Shown piece by piece: positions 17,249 through 25,127 of a stretch of DNA of 64,000 bases (the first letter of the stretch is position 1; each line of letters begins with the position of its first letter). The translations under genes and the position numbers were made by a program. The DNA is from Halopseudomonas maritima (lineage in GTDB: Bacteria; Pseudomonadota; Gammaproteobacteria; Pseudomonadales; Pseudomonadaceae): the NCBI RefSeq assembly GCF_021545785.1, contig NZ_CP079801.1, positions 3,654,001 through 3,718,000 on the forward strand. Direction: 5' to 3'. The notes under the pieces are model-generated. The model saw only the letters and a program-made list of their open reading frames with translations, had not been told where the DNA came from and did not search any database.

Positions 17249-17265
17249 CTGGCACGGCTCTTGCC
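17249..17265 (+). promoter_or_regulatory. sigma-54 (RpoN) promoter of the NIT-ANTAR gene
   Basis: CTGGCACGGCTCTTGCC matches the sigma-54 consensus YTGGCACGRNNNTTGCW in every defined position except the last. GG (17251-17252) and GC (17263-17264) have the required 10-nt separation. Transcription would start near 17276, just ahead of the Shine-Dalgarno at 17286 and ATG 17299. An activator of the NtrC type would be required; no clear NtrC site was found upstream. Confidence 0.7.
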
Positions 17266-17298
17266 TCTTCCCGGTGATGATGAGTGGGGAGATCAGGT

Positions 17299-18558
17299 AT
17301 GACATCAGCGTTGGACTTTATGTTGGCGGCTCGACGCAGCGAGATGCAGGGGCTGCAGGCGCTGTCTTTGACCTGCGCACTGGTGGTGCAAATCAGTCGT
17401 TTGGTCCATGCGCTGCAGCGAGAGCGCGGGTATTCCAACTTTTGTCTGGGTGGGCAGGCGGCCAGCCACGCGCATACGCTCGCTGAGCTGAGCCAGCAAG
17501 CGCTGGAGCAGGAGCGGGTTGTCCGCGCAGCCCTGGGCCAGATCAGCGCCAGCGCCAGCGCCGACAAGGCCCAGCTGTTTACCCGGATCGCCTATGCACT
17601 GCATGCGCTGGATGCACTGCCGGCATTGCGCCGCCGAGTGCGTGATGAGTCAGTCTCGGCTGCTGAGGCCATGCGGCAGTTCTCCCGCCTGGTGGCGGCA
17701 TTGCTTGCCGTAGTGTTTGAGGCTGCCGATACCGCTGTTGACCCGCGTGTCACCCGTGCTCTGGTTGCTTTGTTCAACTTCATGCAGGGCAAGGAGCTGG
17801 CTGGGCAGGAGCGCGCGACAGGCGTAGCGGGCTTTATGGCGGGCTACTTCGACCAGGCCCTGCAGGATCGGCTGCACTTTTTGCAGGACGGCCAGAAGCG
17901 GTGTTTCGACAGCTTTGTCGCGTCTGCGGATGATGCGGCGCGCACCGAGTGGGAGCAACTGTGCAAGGCTGAACTGGTCGAGCAGATTGAGCGGTTGCGG
18001 CAAGTCGCCGTGCGCACCACCTCCACTCAGCGGGTGCAGGGCGAGCTGGGTGACCTGTGGTTCGACCTGACCAGCGAGCGCATGGACACTATGAAGCTGA
18101 TCGAGGATCACCTGGCCGATAGCCTGCAGCAGCTATGCGCGCATAAAACCTGCAAGGCCCAGGCCGACCTGGACAATCAGCGTCGGCTGTTGCGTCAGCT
18201 TGACCAGCTTGATCGTTACGACGAACAGGGCGCACCGCGCCTGTACAACGTGCAGGCGACCGAGCTGCAGGTGCTGCCGGGCGAGGCGCCGGGTGGAGAG
18301 GTAAATCGCTCGCTACTGCAGGCATTGCATGAGCAAACGGTGCGTTTGCAGCAATTGCAGGATGAGCTGGAACAGGCACGTGAGACATTGAGCGAGCGCC
18401 GGTTGGTGGAGCGTGCCAAAGGGCTGCTGATGAGTCGTCACGGGCTAAGTGAGGAGTCGGCTTATCGTACCTTGCAGAGCGCGGCGATGGAGCGTGGCCA
18501 GCGCCTCGGTGAGGTGGCTCAAACCGTGCTCAACTACAGTGACCTGCTCAAGCAATAA
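17299..18558 (+). CDS. NIT-domain / ANTAR RNA-binding regulator (NasR-like)
   Basis: 419-aa cytoplasmic regulator. A long helical N-terminal region at about 40-265 with ALQRERGYSNFCLGG and FMQGKELAGQERATG matches the NIT nitrate/nitrite-sensing domain. A coiled coil at about 335-365 follows, then a C-terminal ANTAR domain at about 362-416 (RLVERAKGLLMSRHGLSEE, then YRTLQSAAMERGQRLGEVAQ). NasR of Klebsiella, with this architecture, prevents termination in the nas leader RNA when nitrate is present. No nitrate transport or reductase gene is in this window, so the target is elsewhere or different. ATG 17299 is set by GGGGAGA at 17286-17292. A sigma-54 promoter upstream fits nitrogen control. Confidence 0.86.
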   Translation: MTSALDFMLAARRSEMQGLQALSLTCALVVQISRLVHALQRERGYSNFCLGGQAASHAHTLAELSQQALEQERVVRAALGQISASASADKAQLFTRIAYALHALDALPALRRRVRDESVSAAEAMRQFSRLVAALLAVVFEAADTAVDPRVTRALVALFNFMQGKELAGQERATGVAGFMAGYFDQALQDRLHFLQDGQKRCFDSFVASADDAARTEWEQLCKAELVEQIERLRQVAVRTTSTQRVQGELGDLWFDLTSERMDTMKLIEDHLADSLQQLCAHKTCKAQADLDNQRRLLRQLDQLDRYDEQGAPRLYNVQATELQVLPGEAPGGEVNRSLLQALHEQTVRLQQLQDELEQARETLSERRLVERAKGLLMSRHGLSEESAYRTLQSAAMERGQRLGEVAQTVLNYSDLLKQ

Positions 18559-18658
18559 CCTTGCTTGTGGCCTGCATTGTTTTGGTGCGACGGAGCCTCT
18601 ACTGCGCCTCATATTGGGCCGCGGGGAACTTGTGGCCAAGACGGTCATCTGACTGTAA

Positions 18659-18680
18659 TGCCAGCGCGCTAGCGTTGGCA
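18659..18680. other. Imperfect inverted repeat upstream of the 27-codon gene
   Basis: TGCCAGCGC (18659-18667), a 4-nt loop and GCGTTGGCA (18672-18680) form a 9-bp stem with one G-U pair. No T-run follows, so it is an operator or a leader hairpin, not a terminator. It lies 34 nt upstream of the small reading frame at 18715. Confidence 0.3.
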
Positions 18681-18714
18681 GGACAACCCACCGCTGTAAC
18701 GACAGGAGCGTCGT

Positions 18715-18798
18715 ATGAACGACTACGCAGAAGAACTGATCGAACTGCAATCCCAACAATGGGATGATGCTGATGTAGAAGACGCCGAAGAGATGTGA
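18715..18798 (+). CDS. Unrecognised 27-residue acidic peptide
   Basis: A 27-codon frame with an excellent Shine-Dalgarno (AGGAGC, 18704-18709) 5 nt ahead of ATG. The peptide starts MNDYAEELIELQSQQWDD and ends in an acidic stretch. It has 11 Asp/Glu and no Lys or Arg, so the net charge is about -11, and there is no signal peptide or membrane helix. I recognise no family. It sits downstream of the NIT-ANTAR gene (156 nt) and 32 nt before the end of the converging AraC-type gene. It could be a regulatory small protein, a leader peptide or a modified-peptide precursor, but no modifying enzyme is adjacent. Coding status is inferred from the start signal only. Confidence 0.45.
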   Translation: MNDYAEELIELQSQQWDDADVEDAEEM

Positions 18799-18830
18799 TT
18801 GCTCTTCGTGCGTACTGTAAGAAGTATGTG

Positions 18831-19880
18831 CTATCCCTCTGTTTTAAAATCAATTTCCTTCCCAACTCTTTTCGCCTCCAGCAGCTGTTTGCGGTAGCTG
18901 CCGGGCGGTGATCCAGTCCAGCGTCGAAATGCGCGCTGCAGCGCCTCCGGTGATGAAAACCCCAGTAGATAGGCTATTTCACCCAGTGCCAGCTCGGTGT
19001 CACGCACATAGCTGACGGCCAGGTCGCGGCGCATATCATCAAGAATTTGCTGATAAGTGGTGTGGGCTTCCTGTTGCAGGCGGCGGCGCAGGGTCCAGGC
19101 TGCCAACCCAAGTTGCTGCGCCACCTCCGGCAGGGCGGGTGGCTGGCCGTCGAGCTTGGGGGCAACCAGGCTTTCCACCCGCTCACGCAGGCCACGGTGC
19201 CGGGTCAGCTCGCCCAGGCGCTGCTGGCAAAGCTCGCGTAGATGTACGTAGGTCGGGGTGGCGCTCTGCAGTAGTGGCAGGTCGAGGCTGCGCGCCTCCC
19301 ACAGCAACTGGTTGTGCTGCTGTTCAAAGTAGACCGGGCAACCAAATACCTCCTCGTAGCGGCTAGCGTAGGGCGGTGGCGGAAACTCGATGTGCACCTC
19401 GCGCAAGCGTGCTTGCCCGCCTGTCAGCGCACGACCTACATGGGCTCGCGCTGACAATGCTGAATCCACCACAAACAGGTTGAACATGTTGTAAGGGCTG
19501 ATCGAGTAAAAGCGCAGCGCTGGCGCCTCGAAGCTGGAATGGCCGCGGTAGTTCTGGCTGGACAGCAGTTCAAACTCGATCAGGGTGGCGAAGGCCTCGC
19601 GCAGGGTAGGCGCGCATTGGGCGGCCATGCCGGCCAAACCCAGATGGCTGAGCTGGCTGCAACTGCCCATCAACAAGCCGATGCCCGGGTTGCGTGTGTA
19701 GCGGATAGCGGCGTTGCCCAGGCGCATAAAGCGGGCAATGCTGATGCGCGCATGGGGTTCGGCCAGCAGCGCGTCGTCAATGCGAAAGCGCGCCAGCAAC
19801 GGCGTCGGGTCAAGCCCAGAGCGGTGTATCGCCTCGCGCAGGGCCAGCAGATAGCCAACAGAAATATCACCCAGTTTCAT
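18831..19880 (-). CDS. AraC-family transcriptional regulator (arabinose_bd/OruR-type)
   Basis: 349-aa regulator. Residues about 15-200 fit the N-terminal arabinose_bd-type ligand domain of AraC proteins such as OruR (ISVGYLLALREAIHRSGLDP...). The C-terminus is the double HTH at about 245-340 (EVAQQLGLAAWTLRRRLQQE and ELALGEIAYLLGFSSPEALQ, then RAFRRWTGSPPGSYRK). ATG 19880 is preferred for homology at MKLGDISVG; a GTG at 19916 would add 12 residues and neither has a strong Shine-Dalgarno. It is divergent from the dienoyl-CoA reductase gene (285-nt gap), so fatty-acid-linked control is plausible but inferred. Confidence 0.9.
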   Translation of the reverse strand: MKLGDISVGYLLALREAIHRSGLDPTPLLARFRIDDALLAEPHARISIARFMRLGNAAIRYTRNPGIGLLMGSCSQLSHLGLAGMAAQCAPTLREAFATLIEFELLSSQNYRGHSSFEAPALRFYSISPYNMFNLFVVDSALSARAHVGRALTGGQARLREVHIEFPPPPYASRYEEVFGCPVYFEQQHNQLLWEARSLDLPLLQSATPTYVHLRELCQQRLGELTRHRGLRERVESLVAPKLDGQPPALPEVAQQLGLAAWTLRRRLQQEAHTTYQQILDDMRRDLAVSYVRDTELALGEIAYLLGFSSPEALQRAFRRWTGSPPGSYRKQLLEAKRVGKEIDFKTEG

Positions 19881-20165
19881 GGCAATGCCCGCAACAGTGG
19901 TGGCTGAACAAAGCACTGATTAAGTCCGCATTCCCTTTGCCTAACAGTGCCCCATTGGGTGGATAGCGCGCCCTGGACCTGCACGTTTGAGCGTTCGCAG
20001 AGGGTGTGCGGAAATGGTTCGCGCGTCCTGTAGTGTAATTTGCTGTTATTAAAGTGTCACCTTGGGTTATTGAGCGCTCTCGCAAGCGGACCTATTGTTT
20101 TGCTCACTAACAGGCGCCGGGCACGTATTCGAGCGCCGTTCCTGATGATGACGCCGGAGTAACCG

Positions 20166-22202
20166 ATGAGCGAACAAACCCTCTATCCGCACCTGTTGGC
20201 CCCGCTGGACCTGGGCTTCACCACCCTGCGCAACCGTACCCTGATGGGCTCCATGCACACTGGCCTGGAGGAGCGCCCCAATGGTTTCAACCGCCAGGCC
20301 GCCTACTTTGCCGAGCGCGCACGCGGCGGCGTGGGCCTGATCGTCACCGGCGGCATTGGCCCGAACGAGGAGGGCAGCGTTGCGCACGGTGCGGCCATGA
20401 TGACCACGCCGGAAGAGGCAGCACAGCATCGCGTCATTACGGACGCGGTACACGCCGAGGGCGGCAAGATCTGCATGCAGATTCTGCATGCGGGTCGTTA
20501 CGCCTACAGCCCCAAGCAGGTATCCGCCAGCGCGGTACAGGCGCCGATCAACCCGTTCACGCCCAAAGAGCTGGATGAGGACGGCATCGAAAAGCAGATC
20601 TCTGACTTCGCCCGTTGCGCCGCGCTGGCCAAGGAAGCGGGTTATGACGGTGTTGAGGTGATGGGCTCGGAAGGTTACTTCATCAACCAGTTCCTGGTTG
20701 CTCACGTCAACAAGCGTACTGACCGCTGGGGCGGCAGCTACGAGAATCGCATGCGCCTGCCGGTCGAGATTGTGCGTCGGGTACGCGAGGCGGTAGGCAC
20801 CGACTTCATCATCATCTATCGCCTGTCGATGCTCGATCTGGTGGAAGGCGGCAGCACCTGGGATGAAGTTGTCATGCTGGCCAAGGCGATCGAAAAAGCG
20901 GGTGCCACCATTATCAACACGGGTATCGGTTGGCACGAGGCGCGTATCCCGACCATCGCCACCAAGGTGCCGCGTGGCGCCTTTGCCAAGGTCACTGCCA
21001 AGCTCAAGGGCGAAGTGAGCATTCCGCTGGTGACCACGAACCGCATCAATACCCCGGAACTGGCTGACCAGCTGGTAGCTGAAGGCGCCGCCGATATGAT
21101 TTCGATGGCCCGCCCGTTTCTGGCCGACCCGGACTTCGTCAACAAGGCGGCGGCGGGCCGTGCTGATGAGATCAATACCTGTATTGGTTGCAACCAGGCC
21201 TGTCTGGACCACACCTTTGGTGGCAAGCTCACTAGCTGTCTGGTGAACCCGCGTGCCTGCCACGAAACCGAGCTGAACTTTGTGCCGACTACGCAGGTGA
21301 AACGCATCGCCGTAGTCGGTGCCGGGCCTGCGGGCCTTGCGGCAGCTACCGCTGCGGCCGAGCGTGGTCACGAGGTCACCCTGTTTGATGCGGCCAGCGA
21401 GATTGGTGGTCAGTTCAACGTCGCCAAGCGCGTGCCGGGCAAGGAGGAGTTCTACGAGACCCTGCGTTATTTTGCCAAGCGCATCGAGACAACGGGCGTC
21501 ACGCTGGAGCTGAATCGCCGCGTAGGCGTGGAGGATCTGACCGGATTTGATGAGGTGATTCTGGCGACCGGTATCGTGCCGCGTACGCCGGAGATCCCGG
21601 GTATCGACCATCCCAAGGTGATTGGCTACCTGGACGCCATTCTGGAACGCAAGCCGGTGGGTCAGAAAGTGGCCGTGATCGGTGCCGGCGGTATCGGCTT
21701 TGACGTATCCGAGATGATTACGCACCAGGGCACCAGCCCAAGCCAGGATATCGACCTGTTCTGGAAGGAGTGGGGTATCGACCCGAACCTGGAGGCCCGT
21801 GGCGGTATTGCCGGCGTCGCGCCGCAACCACACCCGCCGGCCCGCGAGGTCTATCTGCTGCAGCGCAAGACCAGCAAGGTGGGCAACGGCCTGGGCAAGA
21901 CGACCGGCTGGATTCACCGCGCCGGGCTCAAGACCAAGCAGGTGCAGATGCTCAACTCGGTCAACTACCTCAAGGTGGACGATCAGGGGCTGCACATCAG
22001 CATCGGCGAAAACGGCGAACCCAAGGTGTTGCCGGTCGATACCATCATCCTCTGCGCCGGCCAGGAACCGCTGCGCGAGCTGCAAGACGGGTTGCTGGCT
22101 GCCGGCAAGAGCGTTCACCTGATCGGCGGCGCCGATGTGGCCGCCGAGCTGGACGCCAAGCGCGCCATCGATCAGGGCTCGCGACTCGCCGCGGTGATCT
22201 GA
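20166..22202 (+). CDS. fadH: NADPH-dependent 2,4-dienoyl-CoA reductase
   Basis: 678-aa iron-sulfur flavoenzyme that reduces 2,4-dienoyl-CoA during beta-oxidation of unsaturated fatty acids. Residues 1-335 form the FMN-binding old-yellow-enzyme barrel (LRNRTLMGSMHTGLEE, HAGRYAYSP, EGYFINQFLVAHVNKRTDRW). Cys339, Cys342, Cys346 and Cys358 ligate the 4Fe-4S cluster with exactly the E. coli FadH spacing. VVGAGPAGLAAATAAAERG at about 384 binds FAD, and VAVIGAGGIGFDVSE at about 502 binds NADPH. GGAG lies 6-9 nt before ATG. Divergent from an AraC regulator. It is complete. Confidence 0.95.
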   Translation: MSEQTLYPHLLAPLDLGFTTLRNRTLMGSMHTGLEERPNGFNRQAAYFAERARGGVGLIVTGGIGPNEEGSVAHGAAMMTTPEEAAQHRVITDAVHAEGGKICMQILHAGRYAYSPKQVSASAVQAPINPFTPKELDEDGIEKQISDFARCAALAKEAGYDGVEVMGSEGYFINQFLVAHVNKRTDRWGGSYENRMRLPVEIVRRVREAVGTDFIIIYRLSMLDLVEGGSTWDEVVMLAKAIEKAGATIINTGIGWHEARIPTIATKVPRGAFAKVTAKLKGEVSIPLVTTNRINTPELADQLVAEGAADMISMARPFLADPDFVNKAAAGRADEINTCIGCNQACLDHTFGGKLTSCLVNPRACHETELNFVPTTQVKRIAVVGAGPAGLAAATAAAERGHEVTLFDAASEIGGQFNVAKRVPGKEEFYETLRYFAKRIETTGVTLELNRRVGVEDLTGFDEVILATGIVPRTPEIPGIDHPKVIGYLDAILERKPVGQKVAVIGAGGIGFDVSEMITHQGTSPSQDIDLFWKEWGIDPNLEARGGIAGVAPQPHPPAREVYLLQRKTSKVGNGLGKTTGWIHRAGLKTKQVQMLNSVNYLKVDDQGLHISIGENGEPKVLPVDTIILCAGQEPLRELQDGLLAAGKSVHLIGGADVAAELDAKRAIDQGSRLAAVI

Positions 22203-22211
22203 TCTGGCGAA

Positions 22212-22237
22212 CGGATGCCCTGCCTGCGGGGCATCCG
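22212..22237. terminator. Strong hairpin after fadH, without U-tract
   Basis: CGGATGCCC (22212-22220) pairs perfectly with GGGCATCCG (22229-22237) across an 8-nt loop, 10 nt after the fadH stop. No T-run follows, so it may mark or protect a 3' end and is not a classical terminator. Confidence 0.4.
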
Positions 22238-22401
22238 ACGGCAAAAGTGCGACCAATTCGGCCTTTTGCGCGGCATTACGTCCTTGCCCTCCAGTCCCTT
22301 GCCAAGTCTGTCACACACAGCGCTTAACCTTTTGCCTACACTGGAAGGCTGATGGGGATAGCGCTCCATGTGGGGCCGCCGCAGGGTGAGGAGACTGAAT
22401 A

Positions 22402-23235
22402 ATGAGCACGGCAAGCAAGCCGTTACTGACTGAGGCAGTCATGTTCTTTGCGGAACGTGGCATCAGCAAGGAAATGCTGTTCCCCGAATTCGAGGCGCTG
22501 CTTGATGGTCTGGTCGCCTCGCCAGACTTTGCCGATGAAACCGTCGAAGCGGTATTTCTGCAAATCAATGTGCGGCTGCAGGTGCGTGCGGCCGTGTTTT
22601 TTACCCTGGATTTTGATCTCGATGGCTATGTAAACCGGCTGTGGAACATGCCGCTGCGCCAGATTGCCGAGCGGGGCGAGCGTGGGCCGGACATGGGCGG
22701 TGGTCCGATCCGCCTGGTATGCCTGGGTTACAACAAGCAACCGCAGTACCGCCCCATGCTCTGGAAGCCTGGCCAGCGTGCCGGCAGCAACGATCTGGCA
22801 CTGGTCAAGGAAGCTGTCGCGCGCAACGCGCTGGGTATCCTGGGCGAAGACAAGGAGACCCTGGGGCTACTGGCACCCGAGCGTCTGCATATCGCTGCCG
22901 AGGATGCCTGGTACGGCGGTGGCAATACGGTCGGCGGGGCGGCCAGTGAGGCTGCGGCGGCGGAGGAGGCGCAGGCAAAGCAGGAGCAGCACGCTCGTGA
23001 AGTGCGCGAGTATCGCCAGCAGATCGAACTGCTCAATAACCGCCTGCGGGCGTTGACCTTGGAAAAGGAACAGGCGCTGGTCGAGTTGCGCGGCACCCAT
23101 GCCGAGCATCTGGAGATCATTCAGGGCGAGCTGCTGGATATCAAGCAGGAGCTGGCCCAGCAGCAGAAGGTCAATGCCAACCTCAAGCGCGAACTGAGCA
23201 AGGCGCAAAGCCGTTCTTCCACCGATATTGACTGA
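22402..23235 (+). CDS. Conserved Pseudomonas-type protein of unknown function, C-terminal coiled coil
   Basis: 277-aa soluble protein that I do not assign to a family. Residues 1-170 look globular (MFFAERGISKEMLFPEFEAL, VRLQVRAAVFFTLDFDLDGY). A Gly/Ala-rich linker at about 170-192 leads to a long charged coiled coil at about 192-270 with heptad-like Q/E/L pattern (REYRQQIELLNNRLRALTLE). It lies between fadH and DUF1853, where Pseudomonas genomes usually carry such a gene. GAGGAGA precedes ATG 22402. No catalytic motif is visible; a scaffold or adaptor role is conceivable. Confidence 0.75.
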   Translation: MSTASKPLLTEAVMFFAERGISKEMLFPEFEALLDGLVASPDFADETVEAVFLQINVRLQVRAAVFFTLDFDLDGYVNRLWNMPLRQIAERGERGPDMGGGPIRLVCLGYNKQPQYRPMLWKPGQRAGSNDLALVKEAVARNALGILGEDKETLGLLAPERLHIAAEDAWYGGGNTVGGAASEAAAAEEAQAKQEQHAREVREYRQQIELLNNRLRALTLEKEQALVELRGTHAEHLEIIQGELLDIKQELAQQQKVNANLKRELSKAQSRSSTDID

Positions 23236-23244
23236 CCTGGCCGT

Positions 23245-24147
23245 TCAGGCTGGCCAGGCGTCATCCATGCAGAGCAGGCGCTCGGCGCTCAGACTGTCAC
23301 CCCCTGCGGCACAAAACATGCGCGCCCGATGTCGTCCCAGGCGCAGGCAAAGTGCATGCATGTCTGACGGACTCAGTGCCTCGGCAGCGCCCACTGCCGG
23401 TGGCATCAACCATTCCTTGTGCGGTAGTTGCAGCCAGCGCGAGTGTTGCGGCAGCGCCTTCAGCGCACGCACCGGGCACCAGTGCAGAGGGCTGGGCGGC
23501 GCAAGGCCGCCTGTTGGCAGTGGCATCGGCTGATTCAGCGGGGTAAACAAGCCGCCTTGCAACCAGGCCGCCGAGACCTCCGGTAGCGGCAGGGCGCGAT
23601 GCGCGGTGACCAGCTCGGGCAGACGCTGGCTAAGGGGTAGCTGGTGCTGGATCAGGCGGCTCAGCTTGTGGGCCAGAGTGTCGCGGGTATCAATGCCCCA
23701 CCAGTGCTGCGGGTCGCTGCTGGGTTGACGCGGGTCGTGCAGATCGGCGCGGCCCAGGTAAAACTTGACCGCCAGCTCCAGGTGCACGATGGCGCCGTCA
23801 GCAGCCTGCATCAGCAGATCAATTTCACCCAACGTGTGCGCGCCACGGCGCAAGGCAATATTGTGCGCCAGAATGCGTGTATCCGGTGCCAGTGTCAGCA
23901 GGGCGTGCCAGAGGCGCTCGTAGTGACTGCCAAGGCGTCGGTCGGGCGAATCGCTGAATAGCTCGGCCAGCTGGTGAGGGGCAGCATCCAGGGCGCTTAG
24001 TTGATGCCACAGCTGGTCCGGGTCATGGCGCCAGATCGAGTCTTGCAGCGGGTCGCGTATCGGCAGCAACTGGCTGTCGAGCAGTGCCGGGCTGCCGGCT
24101 ACCCAGGCCAGATCACGGACAATCGGATTGTTAAAACGCGGTGGCAT
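23245..24147 (-). CDS. DUF1853 family protein (possible PD-(D/E)XK nuclease fold)
   Basis: 300-aa cytoplasmic protein. Residues 107-130 read GEIDLLMQAADGAIVHLELA then VKFY: acidic E108/D110 on one strand and E124 with K128 on the next. This resembles a PD-(D/E)XK nuclease core, but with E-x3-K in place of E-x-K. The C-terminal WCPVRALKALPQHSRWLQLP fits DUF1853. Function is unknown. It converges on the preceding gene (9-nt gap) and is divergent from nadK (94-nt gap). Confidence 0.8.
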   Translation of the reverse strand: MPPRFNNPIVRDLAWVAGSPALLDSQLLPIRDPLQDSIWRHDPDQLWHQLSALDAAPHQLAELFSDSPDRRLGSHYERLWHALLTLAPDTRILAHNIALRRGAHTLGEIDLLMQAADGAIVHLELAVKFYLGRADLHDPRQPSSDPQHWWGIDTRDTLAHKLSRLIQHQLPLSQRLPELVTAHRALPLPEVSAAWLQGGLFTPLNQPMPLPTGGLAPPSPLHWCPVRALKALPQHSRWLQLPHKEWLMPPAVGAAEALSPSDMHALCLRLGRHRARMFCAAGGDSLSAERLLCMDDAWPA

Positions 24148-24241
24148 CGCGGCTCCCGTATTTGCCAGCCTTGGCTGGCTGCGGAATAATCGGCGCTTGC
24201 CCCAGTCTCGGGCATCTCACAGGCGAACGCAAAGGGGTGGT

Positions 24242-25126
24242 ATGGATCAGTTCCGCAACATCGGTCTCATTGGACGTCTGGGCAGCGGGCGTGTGGTCGA
24301 TACCCTCAAGCGGCTCAAGCGCTTTCTGCTCGACAGCGGGCATACGGTCATTCTGGAAGATGCAGTGGCTGATCTGCTGCCGGGCCACCAGCAGCAGGTG
24401 TGCTCGCGCAAGATGATGGGCGAGATCTGTGATCTGGTGATCGTCGTCGGAGGGGATGGCAGCCTGCTGGGCGCCGCCCGTGCGCTGTGTCGTTACAATA
24501 TTCCGGTTTTGGGTGTAAACCGCGGAGGTCTGGGCTTTCTGACTGACATTCCGCCGGATGAGCTCGAGGCCCGAGTTGGCGAAGTCCTGGCCGGCAAGTA
24601 CATGGTTGAAACCCGCTTTCTGCTCGATGCCTTTGTGCGCCGCGGTGAGGAGCAGCTGGGTACCAGCGAGGCGCTCAATGACGTGCTGCTGCACCCGGGC
24701 AAATCGGCGCGGATGATCGAGTTTGAGCTGTATGTGGACGGCCAGTTTGTCTACAGCCAGAAGTCCGATGGTCTGATTGTGGCCACGCCAACCGGCTCGA
24801 CCGCCTATTCACTGTCGGCCGGCGGGCCGATCATGCATCCCAAGCTGGATGCCGTGGTGCTGGTGCCGATGTTCCCGCATACGTTGTCGAGCCGGCCGAT
24901 CGTGGTGGATGGCAACAGCGAGCTGAAGATCATCATTTCCAAGCAGAGCGGTATCTACCCGCAGGTCAGCTGCGACGGGCAGGTGCACATGTCTTGCGCC
25001 CCTGGAGACAGCATTACCATCCGCAAAAAGCCGCAGAAACTGCGACTATTGCACCCGCTTGATCACAACTTCTATGCCATCTGCCGCAGCAAGCTCGGCT
25101 GGTCCAGCCGTTTGACGGAGCAGTAA
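24242..25126 (+). CDS. nadK: NAD kinase
   Basis: 294-aa enzyme phosphorylating NAD+ to NADP+ with ATP or polyphosphate. The conserved GGDGS motif (Asp72) is present, as are the NDVLLHPG segment and the diagnostic SDGLIVATPTGSTAYSLSAG. ATG 24242 follows AAAGGGGTGG; the frame extends upstream to 24128, but that would overlap the DUF1853 start and lacks homology. The gene is translationally close to the metallophosphatase (1 nt), heading a nadK-metallophosphatase-rhomboid-yeaC-DUF2797-pepN run. Confidence 0.96.
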   Translation: MDQFRNIGLIGRLGSGRVVDTLKRLKRFLLDSGHTVILEDAVADLLPGHQQQVCSRKMMGEICDLVIVVGGDGSLLGAARALCRYNIPVLGVNRGGLGFLTDIPPDELEARVGEVLAGKYMVETRFLLDAFVRRGEEQLGTSEALNDVLLHPGKSARMIEFELYVDGQFVYSQKSDGLIVATPTGSTAYSLSAGGPIMHPKLDAVVLVPMFPHTLSSRPIVVDGNSELKIIISKQSGIYPQVSCDGQVHMSCAPGDSITIRKKPQKLRLLHPLDHNFYAICRSKLGWSSRLTEQ

Positions 25127-25127
25127 G

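Noticed and set aside
18559..18714. Search for paired ANTAR hexaloop hairpins between the NIT-ANTAR gene and the small peptide gene
   Set aside because: Small stems occur (for example ACGGT/ACTGT) but the loops lack the A1-G4 pattern and no terminator overlaps them.
20048..20058. ATTAAAGTGTC upstream of fadH also occurs upstream of the porin (6275-6285)
   Set aside because: Exact 11-mers recur by chance many times in 64 kb; the flanks share only CTGT, and orientation relative to the genes differs.
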